Positions 21,053-31,658 of a stretch of 64,000 nt of DNA are shown here, piece by piece; within the stretch, counting starts at the first letter, position 1, and every line of letters starts with the position of its first letter. Source of the stretch: Tulasnella sp. 424 (taxonomy: Eukaryota; Basidiomycota; Agaricomycetes; Cantharellales; Tulasnellaceae); NCBI GenBank assembly GCA_019633425.1, contig WSUB01000061.1, positions 124,001-188,000 on the forward strand. The letters run 5' to 3'. A program made the position numbers and the translations under genes. A model generated the notes under the pieces. That model saw only the letters and a program-made list of their open reading frames with translations. It ran no database searches and had not been told where the DNA came from.

Positions 21053-21398
21053 CTAGCAGCATCCACACCAGCAAGAGTCGTCGCAACAATCGTCGCAAGA
21101 GCAACCACAGTCACCGCAGCAACAATCACAACTGTCAGAATCCTTTTCATTGTCGGACAAGAGCGATATTTTAGCCATCTGACTACATCTGGAATAGCGT
21201 CCTTTGACAACTCACGTAGCATCCGCCTCTCGGTCTCATAGCCTCGCCACGTGTCGACATGCCTTGAGAGCCAGATGGCTGGGTACTTGATACCATTGAG
21301 TTCATTGCAATGGATTGCGGGTATTGCGAGGACGAGCTCGGTGCCAAGCGAGCGGGAGATGGAGCACGGACACCTTCCGTTGTTGGCGAGTAGTACAT
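21053..21398 (-). CDS. Small RPRGG / cysteine-rich tail protein (minus copy 2)
   Basis: Exons 21398-21216 (61 residues) and 21142-21053 (29 residues plus stop), with a 73-bp intron. Exon 1 starts MYYSPTTEGVRAPSPARLAP and ends RGEAMRPRGGCY; exon 2 encodes DSDSCDCCCGDCGCSCDDCC and ends SCWCGCC-stop, 13 cysteines in 29 residues. The CWCxCC end matches plus copy 3 although exon 1 sequences differ strongly, which supports the chosen frame and splice. The leucine of RLRGG is proline here. A TATA-like box lies 132 bp upstream of the ATG. Function unknown. Confidence 0.72.
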
Positions 21399-21529
21399 CT
21401 TCAAAGAGCTTATGCGAGCAAAGGGTGAAATATATCGAGGGAAAGCGGACGGTGTCTCGAAAGTGCGTCTCGTACTGTGAGGTGGGGTAGCAAGATCAAA
21501 GCTGCCCGTCGAGCCCCCCACTGATCCGC

Positions 21530-21537
21530 TATAAATA
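21530..21537 (-). promoter_or_regulatory. TATA-like box of minus copy 2
   Basis: TATTTATA on the minus strand, 132 bp upstream of the start at 21398. The same motif is kept at a similar distance (108-132 bp) upstream of four related minus-strand copies, which argues for a real promoter element. Confidence 0.5.
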
Positions 21538-21540
21538 CAT

Positions 21541-23106
21541 TTCGTACACCAAGTTCTTAATGATGCGTCATCACCGCGGAGCGATAGAACCACTTTGCAG
21601 GTTGGAGAGGAATGTGGCCTCCCCTCGGACAGAATTTCCATGACGCACTTGGCCGCAGTGCAGAGTGGCGTTTCCAATTTTAGCACGGCTTCAGCCAAGC
21701 CGACCGTGGGCCACTGAACTCATCGAGGCCAAGGCCTTGCCAACTATTACAGTGCACTTGAATATGAGCGGAAAGATGTATTCTGAAGACTTGTCATCGA
21801 ACTGACGGGATTTGGTCGTTGAGTGCCATGTTCTCTGCACTAAGATTTCCACGGGCTTCGGAGATGTAGTTAGCCGAGCTCGCATCCCCCCATACTAAAC
21901 GACAGTCAAAGTAAACGAGAGTCGTCTGAGATAGCTGACGCTCGTTGAGGTGAAGGCATTTAAACTGGCTTGGGAGTGAGAGGTGGCAAGCAGATTGTGA
22001 CAGTAGCCCGGCATTCTTGGACCGCAGCGGTAGCGCAGCCAGCTTTTGAGAGGATACACGAAAGCCGGAGCCAGCATTTGTGGATCGAGTTCTCTCATTA
22101 CTTTATACGCAATGGGTATTGAGATTGCTCTTGGTGTCGTCGGGACGTTGCTTGCCGCGTGATGGATCATTGCGTGACAACTGTGAAATGGAACAGGATC
22201 TCAAGCCACCGTCACACCGGTGTGACTAAAGAGAAAATTGGTGAACAGGCGTGACATGATGACGTCAGCATTTTCATCCGCTGAATTGAACTCAATCATT
22301 AGCTCACCAGGGTTCGCTCGCCGGGTTTTGGAGAGGTCCGGTGGACCTGGCTTCTGCTTATCAATCACCAGGTGAAACGCGGCGGATGCCGCCTCCCAGG
22401 TCAACGAGTGAGCGCACGGGGTGCATTTTGAAATTGAGCAAGCCTAATGCAAAATTTTGAAACGCCACCCATTGCTCCTTCGAGGAGGGTCAACATGATT
22501 TCCCCAAGTCTGTATGGGGACCGCGGGCCGATTAGTTTTCCAACTCGCACGCAAAGTCGTTTCAGTTATGTATAGAATCTCGGGCTGCTTAGTGCACGGG
22601 TTTCTCGTTGTGAAACTGGCGTGTGACGATGGCGTTGCTAAGTCAGCTAGGGGTATTGTTCAGGTTCCCCGCTCCCTCCTTTTGGCCCAGGCACCTTACC
22701 TCCACCAACATGTACATCTCCATCGGACGCCACACATAAGTAGTATCGCCCAAAAGAACGAAATTTGAACTACCAGCAAATGCCGAAATTTTCTCCCCCT
22801 TACGTTAACGGAAGGAAAGGGGAAAACTTCTTCTGGGGATTCATATTAATGTTTTTAGCTCAGGATGTCGATCCACTCAAATGCCAAGGCACGCAAATCG
22901 GACGAAGTCCTCCCGACCCTGCACAATGCGGCGAGGAAAAAATCCCGACACCATGAAACCATCCCCGCCGGCACACCTTGCCGAACACACTCTCGCCTTC
23001 CTCTTCAGCTCCTCCTTCGCCTTCCTCCTCATCCCCTCCTTCGCCTCAAAGCACGCACCCTCTTATCTATCTTGTCGTTCCGCACCAGCCACAAAATTAC
23101 TTCCGT
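21541..23106. other. Duplicated intergenic DNA upstream of acyltransferase gene 1
   Basis: No gene is supported. Most of the stretch (for example 21590-21720 and 21830-22040) has a diverged counterpart at 26820-27300 in unit B. It contains the promoter of the acyltransferase-fold gene that starts at 23107. Confidence 0.5.
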
Positions 23107-25005
23107 ATGGTAAGCACCCAGTTTTTTCCCCCTTGGTGGCAAATTCCTGAGAGGGCTGATCACGACATTCATCTTTTTCAGACATCTCAACAACAACACA
23201 TAGACAGTGATGCGTTCCTCCAACCACGGACCTTTGAACGCCTCATGGGCGACACTGAGCTCTCGTACTATCTCCCATCGCGTGCAGACGGTGCCAACGA
23301 TATGTTCGTTCTTCGTGGCAGCTCCTGAATTCTACGTCGCCTTTTTTTTTAACCATTTTCTCGATCCGATCAGGTGCATGTATCTCGGGTTTCGTGCCCC
23401 CCAACGTCTATTCACTCCAAGACGCGTTCTTGCCACCTGGGCCCTTCTTCTGCTCCGCCATCCACTCTTAGCAGCCCGCGTTATCCCCCCTCCATCGAGC
23501 GGGTCCCCGTTTGAGACCGATTATTCCAGTGCCAGGTTCTCTTACGCCGCACCCACTTCACCTACCGATGCCATTCGGAAAGCCTCTGCCCTCTTAGAGT
23601 TCCAAAAAGGCGTCTCGAAGGATGAAATCTTCGATCGTTACCTTAACGGAAAGAGGCTACTAGGGGATAACCGCCTTTGCTACCTCATCTTTACAGAAAA
23701 CTCTCCAAGGACCGAAAATGATCAAGCCGAGTTTTCATGGTTTTTCGGCGCAGCTCATTTTATTTCAGATAGCGTGGCTTTCCATCAACTCGCAAACGAG
23801 TTTTTCACCATAATTGCTGGCACGGAGTTCGGATACGGATATACGGCCATGGATCTGGAAGAATTGGTTCGCAAAGAGTGGCAAACACGCTGGGGTTCCG
23901 GATCATCGGCGACCGTCGTTCTTCCCTCTCCTGTTGAGGAGAGACTACCCCCGGTGAGAGGAGCGTTCAGAAAGGCGGCGGGACGAGTCGACTTCCTAAA
24001 TAGCTCGAGGAAGGATATCGTGAGTTCATAGACCATCCTTCACTCTTCCTGACCCTCAATCTCATCGCATCGCATATCCGACAGGGTGGGCATGTATTAC
24101 CTCGAACAAAAGGCGCGAAGCGCAAGGCGGTCGTACGAACCATCGCTTTCGACGAAGCCACATCCCGAACGATCCTGCGAAAGTGCAAGTCTCAAGGAGT
24201 CTCATTCTCCAATGCGCTGTTTGCTCTCTGTGCTCTCGCTTGGACCCGCACGCAGCTTGAGCGAGGAGTGGAACTGCGCACAGATTTGCCAATGTGCGTT
24301 GCTCCCCGCTGCTATTAGTCAAAGGTACTAACGCGAGCCCTTCGATATCTTCATTCTAGAATGATGTACACGGCCCTCAACCTACGACCATATTTGCTGC
24401 CTTCCGACTCTTCGTATTGGAGCCCAGCTCTCGGATTCTTCAACATTATTCTCCCCTCATTTGTCCCTTCTACATCTCTCTCAGGTGATAAGACCGCATG
24501 GAAGGCTCTGCGCTCAACGTTCTGGCAGCGAGCCCGTTCCGCCAAGGCTCAAACTGCTCGAGCCACCAAGCATCCTTTGCTTGTCTCACGAGTTCGAGAG
24601 ACCGCTCGGCAACGAAGCGAAACCGCCAGGGCATTCGCTGTCGAAGATGATGCGAAGGAGCTCGGTCTGCCCATGCACCCTCGTACCTCGTCATCCACAC
24701 CAATTATCACACAGAAATCCACCGCTCCATCAGCAGCACTCTTTGGTCTGTCCCAACTAGGCAGTCTGGACGGGATTTATATCCACAAGGACTATCCATC
24801 CGTTCAATTGCACTGGCACGCACCGGCAACTCGTATCCGTCCTGGAGGGTTCTTGCTGTTTTCGTACACCTTTGCCGGGAAGCTCTACCTGAATCTTGGG
24901 TACGACGTTAATGGTTTCAAGGATGGCATCGTGGAAGCATGGTGGAAAGACCTGCAGGGAGGCGTCGAGGAGTTCCTAATTGGCAAACCTGCAGCGCGTT
25001 TGTAG
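23107..25005 (+). CDS. Condensation/acyltransferase-fold protein (alcohol acetyltransferase-like), copy 1
   Basis: Exons 23107-23109 (ATG only), 23182-23303, 23374-24019, 24085-24293 and 24360-25005; phases agree and give about 541 residues. The protein resembles the CoA-dependent acyltransferase/condensation-domain superfamily common in mushrooms: ERLMGDTELSYYLPSR near the N-terminus, FRAPQRLFTPRRVLATWALL, an HxxxD active-site motif in AHFISDSVAFHQLANEF near residue 170, and the C-terminal SAALFGLSQLGSLDGIY and LFSYTFAGKLYLNLGYDVNG. In this fold the histidine acts as general base in acyl transfer; substrate unknown. The start codon stands alone in exon 1 directly before a GTAAGC donor, an arrangement conserved in copy 2. 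Flanked by two RLRGG-family genes on the opposite strand. Confidence 0.78.
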
Positions 25006-25342
25006 TTGCATTTCAAGGGAACAGTGGACGGATCAAGGAGAAGAATATTTTATTGGTGATCTGTCGGTCGGATACTCTGCAGTAATTATTTCGCCTTGCC
25101 ATAGATTTCATTTGTAACGTTATGTTTTGCGGTAAATTTATTTTGCTTTCGGCTCTTTGGCTCGATCCATACTAGTCGTGAATAAATGGCAACAAGTCAA
25201 GGCAAGTACAACATAACACGTCCATTTTTACAAAGTAAGCAGTCTCAAATGTGAAAGGGAGCGCATTTAGGGCTCTGGTAACTACTTTTATAGTCCAATA
25301 TGGTTACATTCCAAGGACGTCCAGTTCGCCGTCATGGGAGTT

Positions 25343-25689
25343 TTAGCAGCACGAACACCAGCAAATATCATCGCAATTTCCCCAATCACGGCACCCGCAA
25401 TCGAAGCAACAGCAGCTGCAGTTCTCATAGTCCTTCCAAGTTGTCTCGGCATGAGCATTTTGGTGGCAGGATCGTATAACCACTAATCACTCACACAGCA
25501 ACCCCCTCCTCTGAGTCTGATCGCTTCGCCGCGAGTGGTCATGCCAGGGACCTGGGTAGGTTGGGTGTCGGTGACGTTGGGCTTGAGCGCTGTCATCGAC
25601 ATGATCTGGGTATATGTTGAGGAAGAGACGGGCGCCAAGCGCGCGGGTGATGGAGGGCGAACACTTTCTGTGGTAGGGGAGTAGTACAT
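25343..25689 (-). CDS. Small RLRGG / cysteine-rich tail protein (minus copy 3)
   Basis: Exons 25689-25495 (65 residues) and 25423-25343 (26 residues plus stop), with a 71-bp intron (GTGAGT...TATGAG). Exon 1 starts MYYSPTTESVRPPSPARLAP and ends RGEAIRLRGGGCC; exon 2 reads NCSCCCFDCGCRDWGNCDD and ends CWCSCC-stop, 11 cysteines in 26. The acceptor GAG is unusual but is shared with minus copy 5. The gene lies convergent with, and about 340 bp beyond, the acyltransferase-fold gene. Function unknown. Confidence 0.72.
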
Positions 25690-25812
25690 TCTTTGGAGAA
25701 TGGTGGTATTTTCCAATGGAACGGAACCAGGGGGGGGGGGTCTTCGAGTGGAGCGAAAAGGTTAACGAGGGGAGATGGAGGAAGAGAGGCGAATGGAAAA
25801 CGCAAGGTGGTT

Positions 25813-25820
25813 TATAAATA
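25813..25820 (-). promoter_or_regulatory. TATA-like box of minus copy 3
   Basis: TATTTATA on the minus strand, 124 bp upstream of the start at 25689. It lies in a block also present upstream of minus copy 5 and, in part, copy 6 (sequence around AACGCAAGGTGGTTTATAAA on the plus strand). Confidence 0.5.
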
Positions 25821-26295
25821 CATGCGTGTACTGCCCCCAGGCATCATTGTGGGCTGTACATTCGAGTTGTGCGCTCTGGGATTGGACGGCTTACGGCGCA
25901 TGTGTCCAAAAATAGACTAGGCCACGCTGCCGAGCAGAGCCATCGAACGGGTCACTACCGTCAACACGGCTCTCGGAGTCCAATAGGCAAGTATAATCTC
26001 ATCCCTTCACGTAATGATAACGTGCAAAATGTTGTATCCACCAGCCAGAGGACCAGAAAAGAAATGCAATCCGAAGGCTCTGCTTGGGGTTCGATTGCAA
26101 CGCAAAAGGCTTCAATAGGAGCTTTATAAGGTTATAGTGCCAAGCCGTGATCTGGTTCATGTGGGTTGGGTCGGTTCCACAAACCAAAGTGAGATTTTCA
26201 AACGAGAAGGGTATTCAACACAGAGGAAGGTAGAGCAAAAGGGACACGGAGAAGTCTTTCGCGGAAGCCTGGCCCTACACTGAACAAGGCCCACA

Positions 26296-26641
26296 CTAGC
26301 AGCATCCACACCAGAGAGAGTCGTCGCAACAAATCGTCGCAAGAGCAACCATATTTATCGCCGCAGCAATCACAATTTCCATAATCCTTTTCATTGTCGG
26401 ACAAGAGCAATATTTAGCGATTTGACTACTTCGGGAATAGCCTGCTTGGAGAACTCGCAGAGCATCCGCCTCTCAGTCTCATAGCCTCGCCACGTATCGA
26501 AACGCCTTTAGAGCCGGATGGCTGGCTACTGGGGACCATTGAGTTCATTGCAATGGATTGCGGGTATTGCGAGGACGAGGTCGGTACCAAGCGAGCGGGA
26601 GATAGAGCACGGACACCTTCCGTTGTTGACGAGTAGTCCAT
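26296..26641 (-). pseudogene. Frameshifted RLRGG/Cys-rich copy (minus copy 4)
   Basis: Counterpart of minus copy 2 in unit B. Exon 1 from ATG 26641 reads MDYSSTTEGVRALSPARL and keeps RGEAMRLRGGC, but the donor is changed from GTGAGT to GCGAGT. In the tail an extra base (GATTTGTTGC against GATTGTTGC in copy 2) shifts the frame after GCSCDD, so the conserved CWCGCC-stop is lost and the reading runs on for more than 30 codons. The original stop is still visible out of frame at 26296-26298. Both changes point to loss of function. Confidence 0.7.
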
Positions 26642-28106
26642 CTTCAAAGAGACTACTCGAGCAAATGATAAAATATATCGAGGGAAAGTGGGCGGTGTCT
26701 TGAAAGTGCGTTCCGTACTGTGAGGTGGGGTTTCGAGAACGCTGTCCGTCGAGCCCCCCACTGATCCGCTATAAATACATTTCGTAGGCCAAGATCTTAG
26801 TGACGCGTTATCACCGCGGAGCGATAGAATCCCTTACAGGTTGGAGAGGAATGTGGCCTCCCCTCGGACAGAATACCCATGACGCACTTGGCCGCAGTGC
26901 AGAGTGGCGTTTCCAATTTTAGCACGGCTACAGCCAAGCCGACGGTGGGCCACTGAACTCATCGAGGACAAAGCCTTGTCAACTATTACTGTGCACTTGA
27001 AGATGAGGCAGACGGTTTATTCTGAAGACATGTCATCCTGCGGTTTGACTCGAACCGACGAGACTTGATCGTTGAGTACTAGTGCAATGTTCTCTGCACT
27101 AAGATTTCCACGGGGTTTGGAGATAAGGTTAGCCGAGCTCGCATGCCCGCCGTACTAAATCTCGGTTAGAGAGTCGTCCGAGATGGCTGGTGCTCGTTGA
27201 GATGAGGCATTTAAACTGGCTGGGGAGTGAGAGGTGGCAACCAGATTGTGACAGTAGCCCGACATTCTTGGACCGGAGGGCTATCGCAGCCAAGCTTTTG
27301 CCAACTACGAGATCTCACGCCACCGTCACATCGACTGGAGGTGGAGCTCGGGTGACAGCTGAAATTTAGGTAACATGAAGGGACATGACGTTAGCTTTCC
27401 CAGACACTCTTGTGCCATTTTTAGCCATTGAATTGAACTGCAAAATTCTGAAACGCTAATCATGGATCCGTCCCGGAACCGGTCCCGAGGACCGTCGACA
27501 TGGTTTCCCTGAAGTCTAGTGCTGCCAGCGAAGTCGCTTCGATTGCCTTTTTTTGTCCCTGGGAACAAGATTCCACGCTCTACTGGCCAATCAGGTTGTC
27601 CAAAACATCGAAGTGTTCGAAGCATCTACCCCAAACGGGACAAGGCTTTCCGGGGACCGCCGCGGACGTCGACGACCTCTCCCCCACTACATATGTACAT
27701 CTCTATCGAACGCTACATATATCACGCCCAAAGGCCGAAGTTTTCTCCCCTCGGTCAGAACGACTCCATCCTCGTTAACAAAAGGAAGGGGGAAACACCT
27801 TTTGGGGATCTTTTTTTAGCTCAGGATGTCGATCGACTTAGACGCCAAGGCACGGAAGCAGGATCGTCGAGAACCTGCAGAACGCGACGAAAAAAAAAAA
27901 AAAAAACAGTCACCATAAAACACACGCATCCACACCTCGTTCAGCACCCAGGCCTTCCTCTTCGTCTCCTCCTTCGCCTCCTCCTCGCCTCAAAGGCAAC
28001 GCGCACCCTCTTATCTATCTGCTATCAAATTTCCTCTTTATTTTTCTGCTCTAGCTTGTCCTTGAAAAGGTCTGTCGTTCCGTACCGGCCACAAAATTAA
28101 TTCCAT
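26642..28106. other. Duplicated intergenic DNA upstream of acyltransferase gene 2
   Basis: Holds a TATA-like box (26770-26777) for the broken minus copy 4 and a run of about 18 A residues near 27890. Otherwise it is the diverged counterpart of 21541-23106; no gene is supported. Confidence 0.5.
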
Positions 28107-30187
28107 ATGGTGAGCATCCAATTTTTACCCCTTGGTGGCAAATTCCAGGAGGGCTGATGATGACGTTCACCATTTTCAGGCATCTCAACAACAACACATA
28201 GACAGTGATGCGCTCCCCCAACCACGGACCTTTGAACGCCTCATGGGCGACACTGAGCTCTCGTACTATCTCCCATCGCGTGCAGACGGTGCCAACGATA
28301 TGTTCGTTCTTCANNNNNNNNNNNNNNNNNNNNNNNNNNNNNNNNNNNNNNNNNNNNNNNNNNNNNNNNNNNNNNNNNNNNNNNNNNNNNNNNNNNNNNN
28401 NNNNNNNNNNNNACGCCTCATGGGCGACACTGAGCTCTCGTACTATCTCCCATCGCGTGCAGACGGTGCCAACGATATGTTCGTTCTTCATTGCAGCTCC
28501 CGAGGTCTTTGTTGCCTTTGTTTGACCATTTTCTCCGATCCAATCAGGTGCCTATATATCGGGTTTCGTGCCCCTCAACGTTTATTCACTCCAAGACGCG
28601 TTCTTGCCACATGGGCCCTTCTTCTGCTGCGTCATCCACCGATAGCAGCTCGCGTTATCCCCCCTCCATCAAGCGGGTCCCCATTTGAGACCGATTATAC
28701 AAATGCCAGGTTCTCTTACGCCGCACCCACCTCGCCTATTGATGCCATGCGGAAAGCCTCTGCCCTCTTAGAGCTCCAAAAGGGCGTCTCGAGGGGTGAA
28801 ATCTTTGATCGTTACCTTAACGGAAGGAGGCTACTAGGGGAGAACCGTCTTTGCTACCTCATCTTTACAGAAAACTCTCCATCGACCGAAAAGGATCATG
28901 CCGAGTTTTCATGGTTTCTCGGCGCAACTCATTTTAGCTCAGACAGCGTGGCTTTCCATCAACTCGCAAACGAGTTTTTCACCATAATTGCTGGTACGGA
29001 AATGGGATATGTATACACGGCCACGGATTTGGAAGAATTGGTTCGCAAAGAGTGGCAAACACGCTGGGGTTCCGGATCATCTGTGACCGTCGTTCTTCCT
29101 CCTCCTGTTGAGGAGAGACTACCCCCGGTGAGAGGAGTGTTCAAAAAGGCGGCGGGACGAGTCGACTTCCTGAATAGCTTGAGGAAGGATATCGTGAGTC
29201 CACAGACCACCCCTCACTCTTCCTGACCCTCAATCTCATCGCATCGCATATTCGACAGGGCGGCCATGTATTACCTCGAGCAAAAGCCGCAAAGCGCAAG
29301 ACAATTGTACAAACCATCACTTTCGACGAAGCCACATCCCGAACTATCCTGCGAAAGTGCAAGTCTCAAGGGGTCTCGGTCTCCAATGCGCTGTTTGCTC
29401 TATGCGCTCTCGCTTGGACCCGCACGCAGCTTGAGCGAGGAGCGGAACTGCGTACCGATTTGCCAATGTGCGTCGCTCCCCGCTGGCTACTCGCTATCAG
29501 TCAAAGGTACTAACGCAGACGATTCGATGACCTCACCCTAGAATGATGTACACCGCCCTCAACCTACGACCGTACTTGCGGCCCTTCGACTCTTCGTATT
29601 GGATCCCAGCTCTCGGATTCTTCAACATTGTTCTCCCCTCATTTCTCCCCTCTCCATCTCTCCCAGGTGATAAGACCGCATGGAAGGCTCTGCGCTCAAC
29701 GTTCTGGCAGCGAGCCCGTTCCGCAAAGGCTCAAAGTGCTCGGGCCACTAGGCACCCTATGCTTGCCACACGGGTTCGAGAGATGGCCCGGCAAAGAAGC
29801 GAAACCGCCAGGGCGTTTGCTGTCGAAGATGATGCGAAGGAGCTCGGTCTTCCCATGCGCCCTCGTAACCCGTCTTCCATGCCAACTATCACACGGAAAG
29901 CCACCGCTCCATCAGCAGCACTCCTCGGTCTGTCCCATCTCGGGAATCTAGACGGGATTTATATCCACAAGGACTATCCATCTGTTCAATTGCACACGTT
30001 GGCACCGGCAACTCGTATCCGTCCTGGAGGGTTGATCCTGTTTGCGTACACCTTTGCCGGGAAGCTCTACCTAAATCTTGGGTACGACGTTAATGGTTTC
30101 AAGGATGACATCGTGGAAGCATGGTGGAAAGACCTGCAGGGAGGCGTCGAGGAGTTCCTGATTGGCAAACCTGCCGCGCGTTTGTAG
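28107..30187 (+). CDS. Condensation/acyltransferase-fold protein, copy 2 (contains assembly gap)
   Basis: Paralogue of the gene at 23107 in duplication unit B, with the same exon plan: ATG at 28107-28109 directly before a GTGAGC donor, then an exon starting at 28180 (ASQQQHIDSD). The HxxxD motif is present as THFSSDSVAFHQ. The last exon ends FLIGKPAARL-stop like copy 1. A run of N (28314-28412) splits exon 2; the 78 bases on each side (28236-28313 and 28413-28490) are identical, so joining 28313 to 28491 restores the gene. No disabling mutation was seen otherwise. Likely an acyl transfer enzyme of unknown substrate; the two copies differ by scattered substitutions. Confidence 0.75.
28314..28412. 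other. Assembly gap (99 N) with duplicated ends
   Basis: The 78 bases before the N run (28236-28313) are repeated exactly after it (28413-28490), the same pattern as the gap at 13974-14073. Read as unmerged overlapping contig ends rather than a real duplication in the gene. Confidence 0.9.
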
Positions 30188-30519
30188 TTGCCTTCCAAGG
30201 GAACAGAGGACGGATCGAGGAACAGATCATTTTATCGGTTATGTGCCGGTCGGATACTCTGTAATAATTATTTTGTCTCGAGAGAGACTTGATTTGTAAC
30301 GTTATGCTTCGCAGTAAATTTATTTTGCTTTCGGCGCTTTGGCTCGATTCATGCTAGTCAGGAATACATGGCAACAAGTCAACGCGAGTACAACATGTCC
30401 ATTTTCCCAAAATAAACGGTCTCTGAATGTGAAAGGGAGCGCATTGAGGGTTCTAGTAACTAATTTGTAGTCCAATATGGCTAGATTTCTAGGACGTCCA
30501 GTTCACCGTCATGGGAGTT

Positions 30520-30866
30520 TTAGCAGCACCCACACCAGCAAGAATCATCGCAACATCCCCAAGATTCGCATCCGCAATCGAAGCAACAGCAGCTGCAGTT
30601 CTCATAGTCCTTCCCAGTTGTCTCGACATGAGCATTTCGGTGGCAGAATCGTATAACCACGAATCACTCACAAAGCAACCTCCTCCTCTGGGTCTGATCG
30701 CTTCACCGCGAGTGGTCATCCCAGGGACCTGGGTAGGTTGGGTGTCGGTGACGTTGGACTTGAGCGTTGTCATCGACATGGTCTGGGTATATGTTGAGGA
30801 GGATACAGGCGCCATGCGCGCGGGTGATGGAGGGCGAACACTTTCTGTGGTAGGAGAGTAGTACAT
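30520..30866 (-). CDS. Small RPRGG / cysteine-rich tail protein (minus copy 5)
   Basis: Exons 30866-30672 (65 residues, MYYSPTTESVRPPSPARMAP to RPRGGGCF) and 30600-30520 (NCSCCCFDCGCESWGCCDD to CWCGCC-stop, 12 cysteines in 26), with a 71-bp intron. Duplication partner of minus copy 3. An unspliced frame also stays open for another 60 codons, but it lacks the Cys pattern and is closed in copy 3 by a stop soon after the donor, so the spliced form is preferred. Convergent with acyltransferase copy 2. Confidence 0.72.
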
Positions 30867-30984
30867 TCTTTGGATAACGATGGTACTTCTGAATGGAAGG
30901 AGGGAGGGGAGTTCTTCAAGTGGAGCGAAAAGGTTAACGAGGGGAGATGGAAGAAGAGAGGCGAATGGAAAACGCAAGGTGGTT

Positions 30985-30992
30985 TATAAATA
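30985..30992 (-). promoter_or_regulatory. TATA-like box of minus copy 5
   Basis: TATTTATA on the minus strand, 119 bp upstream of the start at 30866, in the same sequence context as the box of minus copy 3. Confidence 0.5.
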
Positions 30993-31658
30993 CACGCGTG
31001 TACCGCCCTCGGACATCCTTGGGAGTTATTACGAGTCGTGCGCTCTGGGATTGGACGGGCTTACGGGGCATGTGCCCAAAAATAGACCATGCCACGCCGC
31101 CGAACGCCATCAAACTGGCCACCACCATGCGAAAAACGGCTCTCAGAGTCCGACAAGCTCATCGCTTCCCGTAATAATAATAACGTTAAAATCCGTGTCA
31201 AAGGTTCTCTCGACCAGCCAGAGGACAGGAAAAGGATGCAATCTAAAAGCTCTACTTGAAGTGCGACTGCCATGCAAGGGGCTTCAACAGTGGCGTTATA
31301 AGGCCATGGTGTCAAGCCGTGATCCAGTTTTGGAAGTTCTGGATTGGGCGACTGACGACGCATTCGTAGACGTGATGCAAGGAAACGGCGGAGGGATGGA
31401 CTCGGGCTTGGTCACGTAAGACACCGAGACTCGCGACGACCCTCTGTTGGACTTCGAGATATTGTAGATGGAGTTTGTGATTGTTAGCTTTATGGTCATT
31501 TATTTCGTTGTCGGTGTTAGTCTCGCTTCGTTTCTCTGAGCTTGGGATTACAGGGGAGTAAGCCCCAGGGAAGTCACTCCAAATACAACTCATAAAGGTA
31601 ACTAAATACACAGTCCAGAACCTCTGTGAGAGATTGTTTGGCTGCGATGGGAGGCTTA

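Larger units (their letters stand above)
20890..26160 (+). repeat. Tandem segmental duplication, unit A
   Basis: About 5.2 kb that aligns in the same orientation to unit B (26167-31335). Shared landmarks in order: GGTCGGTTCCACAAACCAAA at the left end, the RLRGG/Cys-rich gene at 21.05-21.40 kb, a block with CTATAAATACATTTCGTA, the acyltransferase-fold gene at 23.1-25.0 kb, the second small gene at 25.34-25.69 kb, and a right end including AAGCCGTGATC. Differences include many substitutions and small indels, so the event is not recent. Confidence 0.85.
26167..31335 (+). repeat. Tandem segmental duplication, unit B
   Basis: Direct copy of unit A starting immediately after it; the junction lies near 26163. 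It carries a broken small gene (26.30-26.64 kb), a second acyltransferase-fold gene (28.1-30.2 kb) and an intact small gene (30.52-30.87 kb). Corresponding start codons are 5.0-5.24 kb apart between units. Confidence 0.85.

Noticed and set aside
22865..23150. N-terminal extension of acyltransferase copy 1 starting at an upstream ATG (MKPSPPAHLAEH...)
   Set aside because: Its frame does not join in phase to the next exon; the ATG at 23107 does, and the same arrangement is found in copy 2.
30489..30866. Unspliced Ala/Val-rich reading frame through the tail of minus copy 5 (and similar frames in other copies) as the true protein end
   Set aside because: It is open in only some copies and its sequence is not conserved, while the spliced Cys frame with its CWCxC(C)-stop is kept in divergent copies on both strands.
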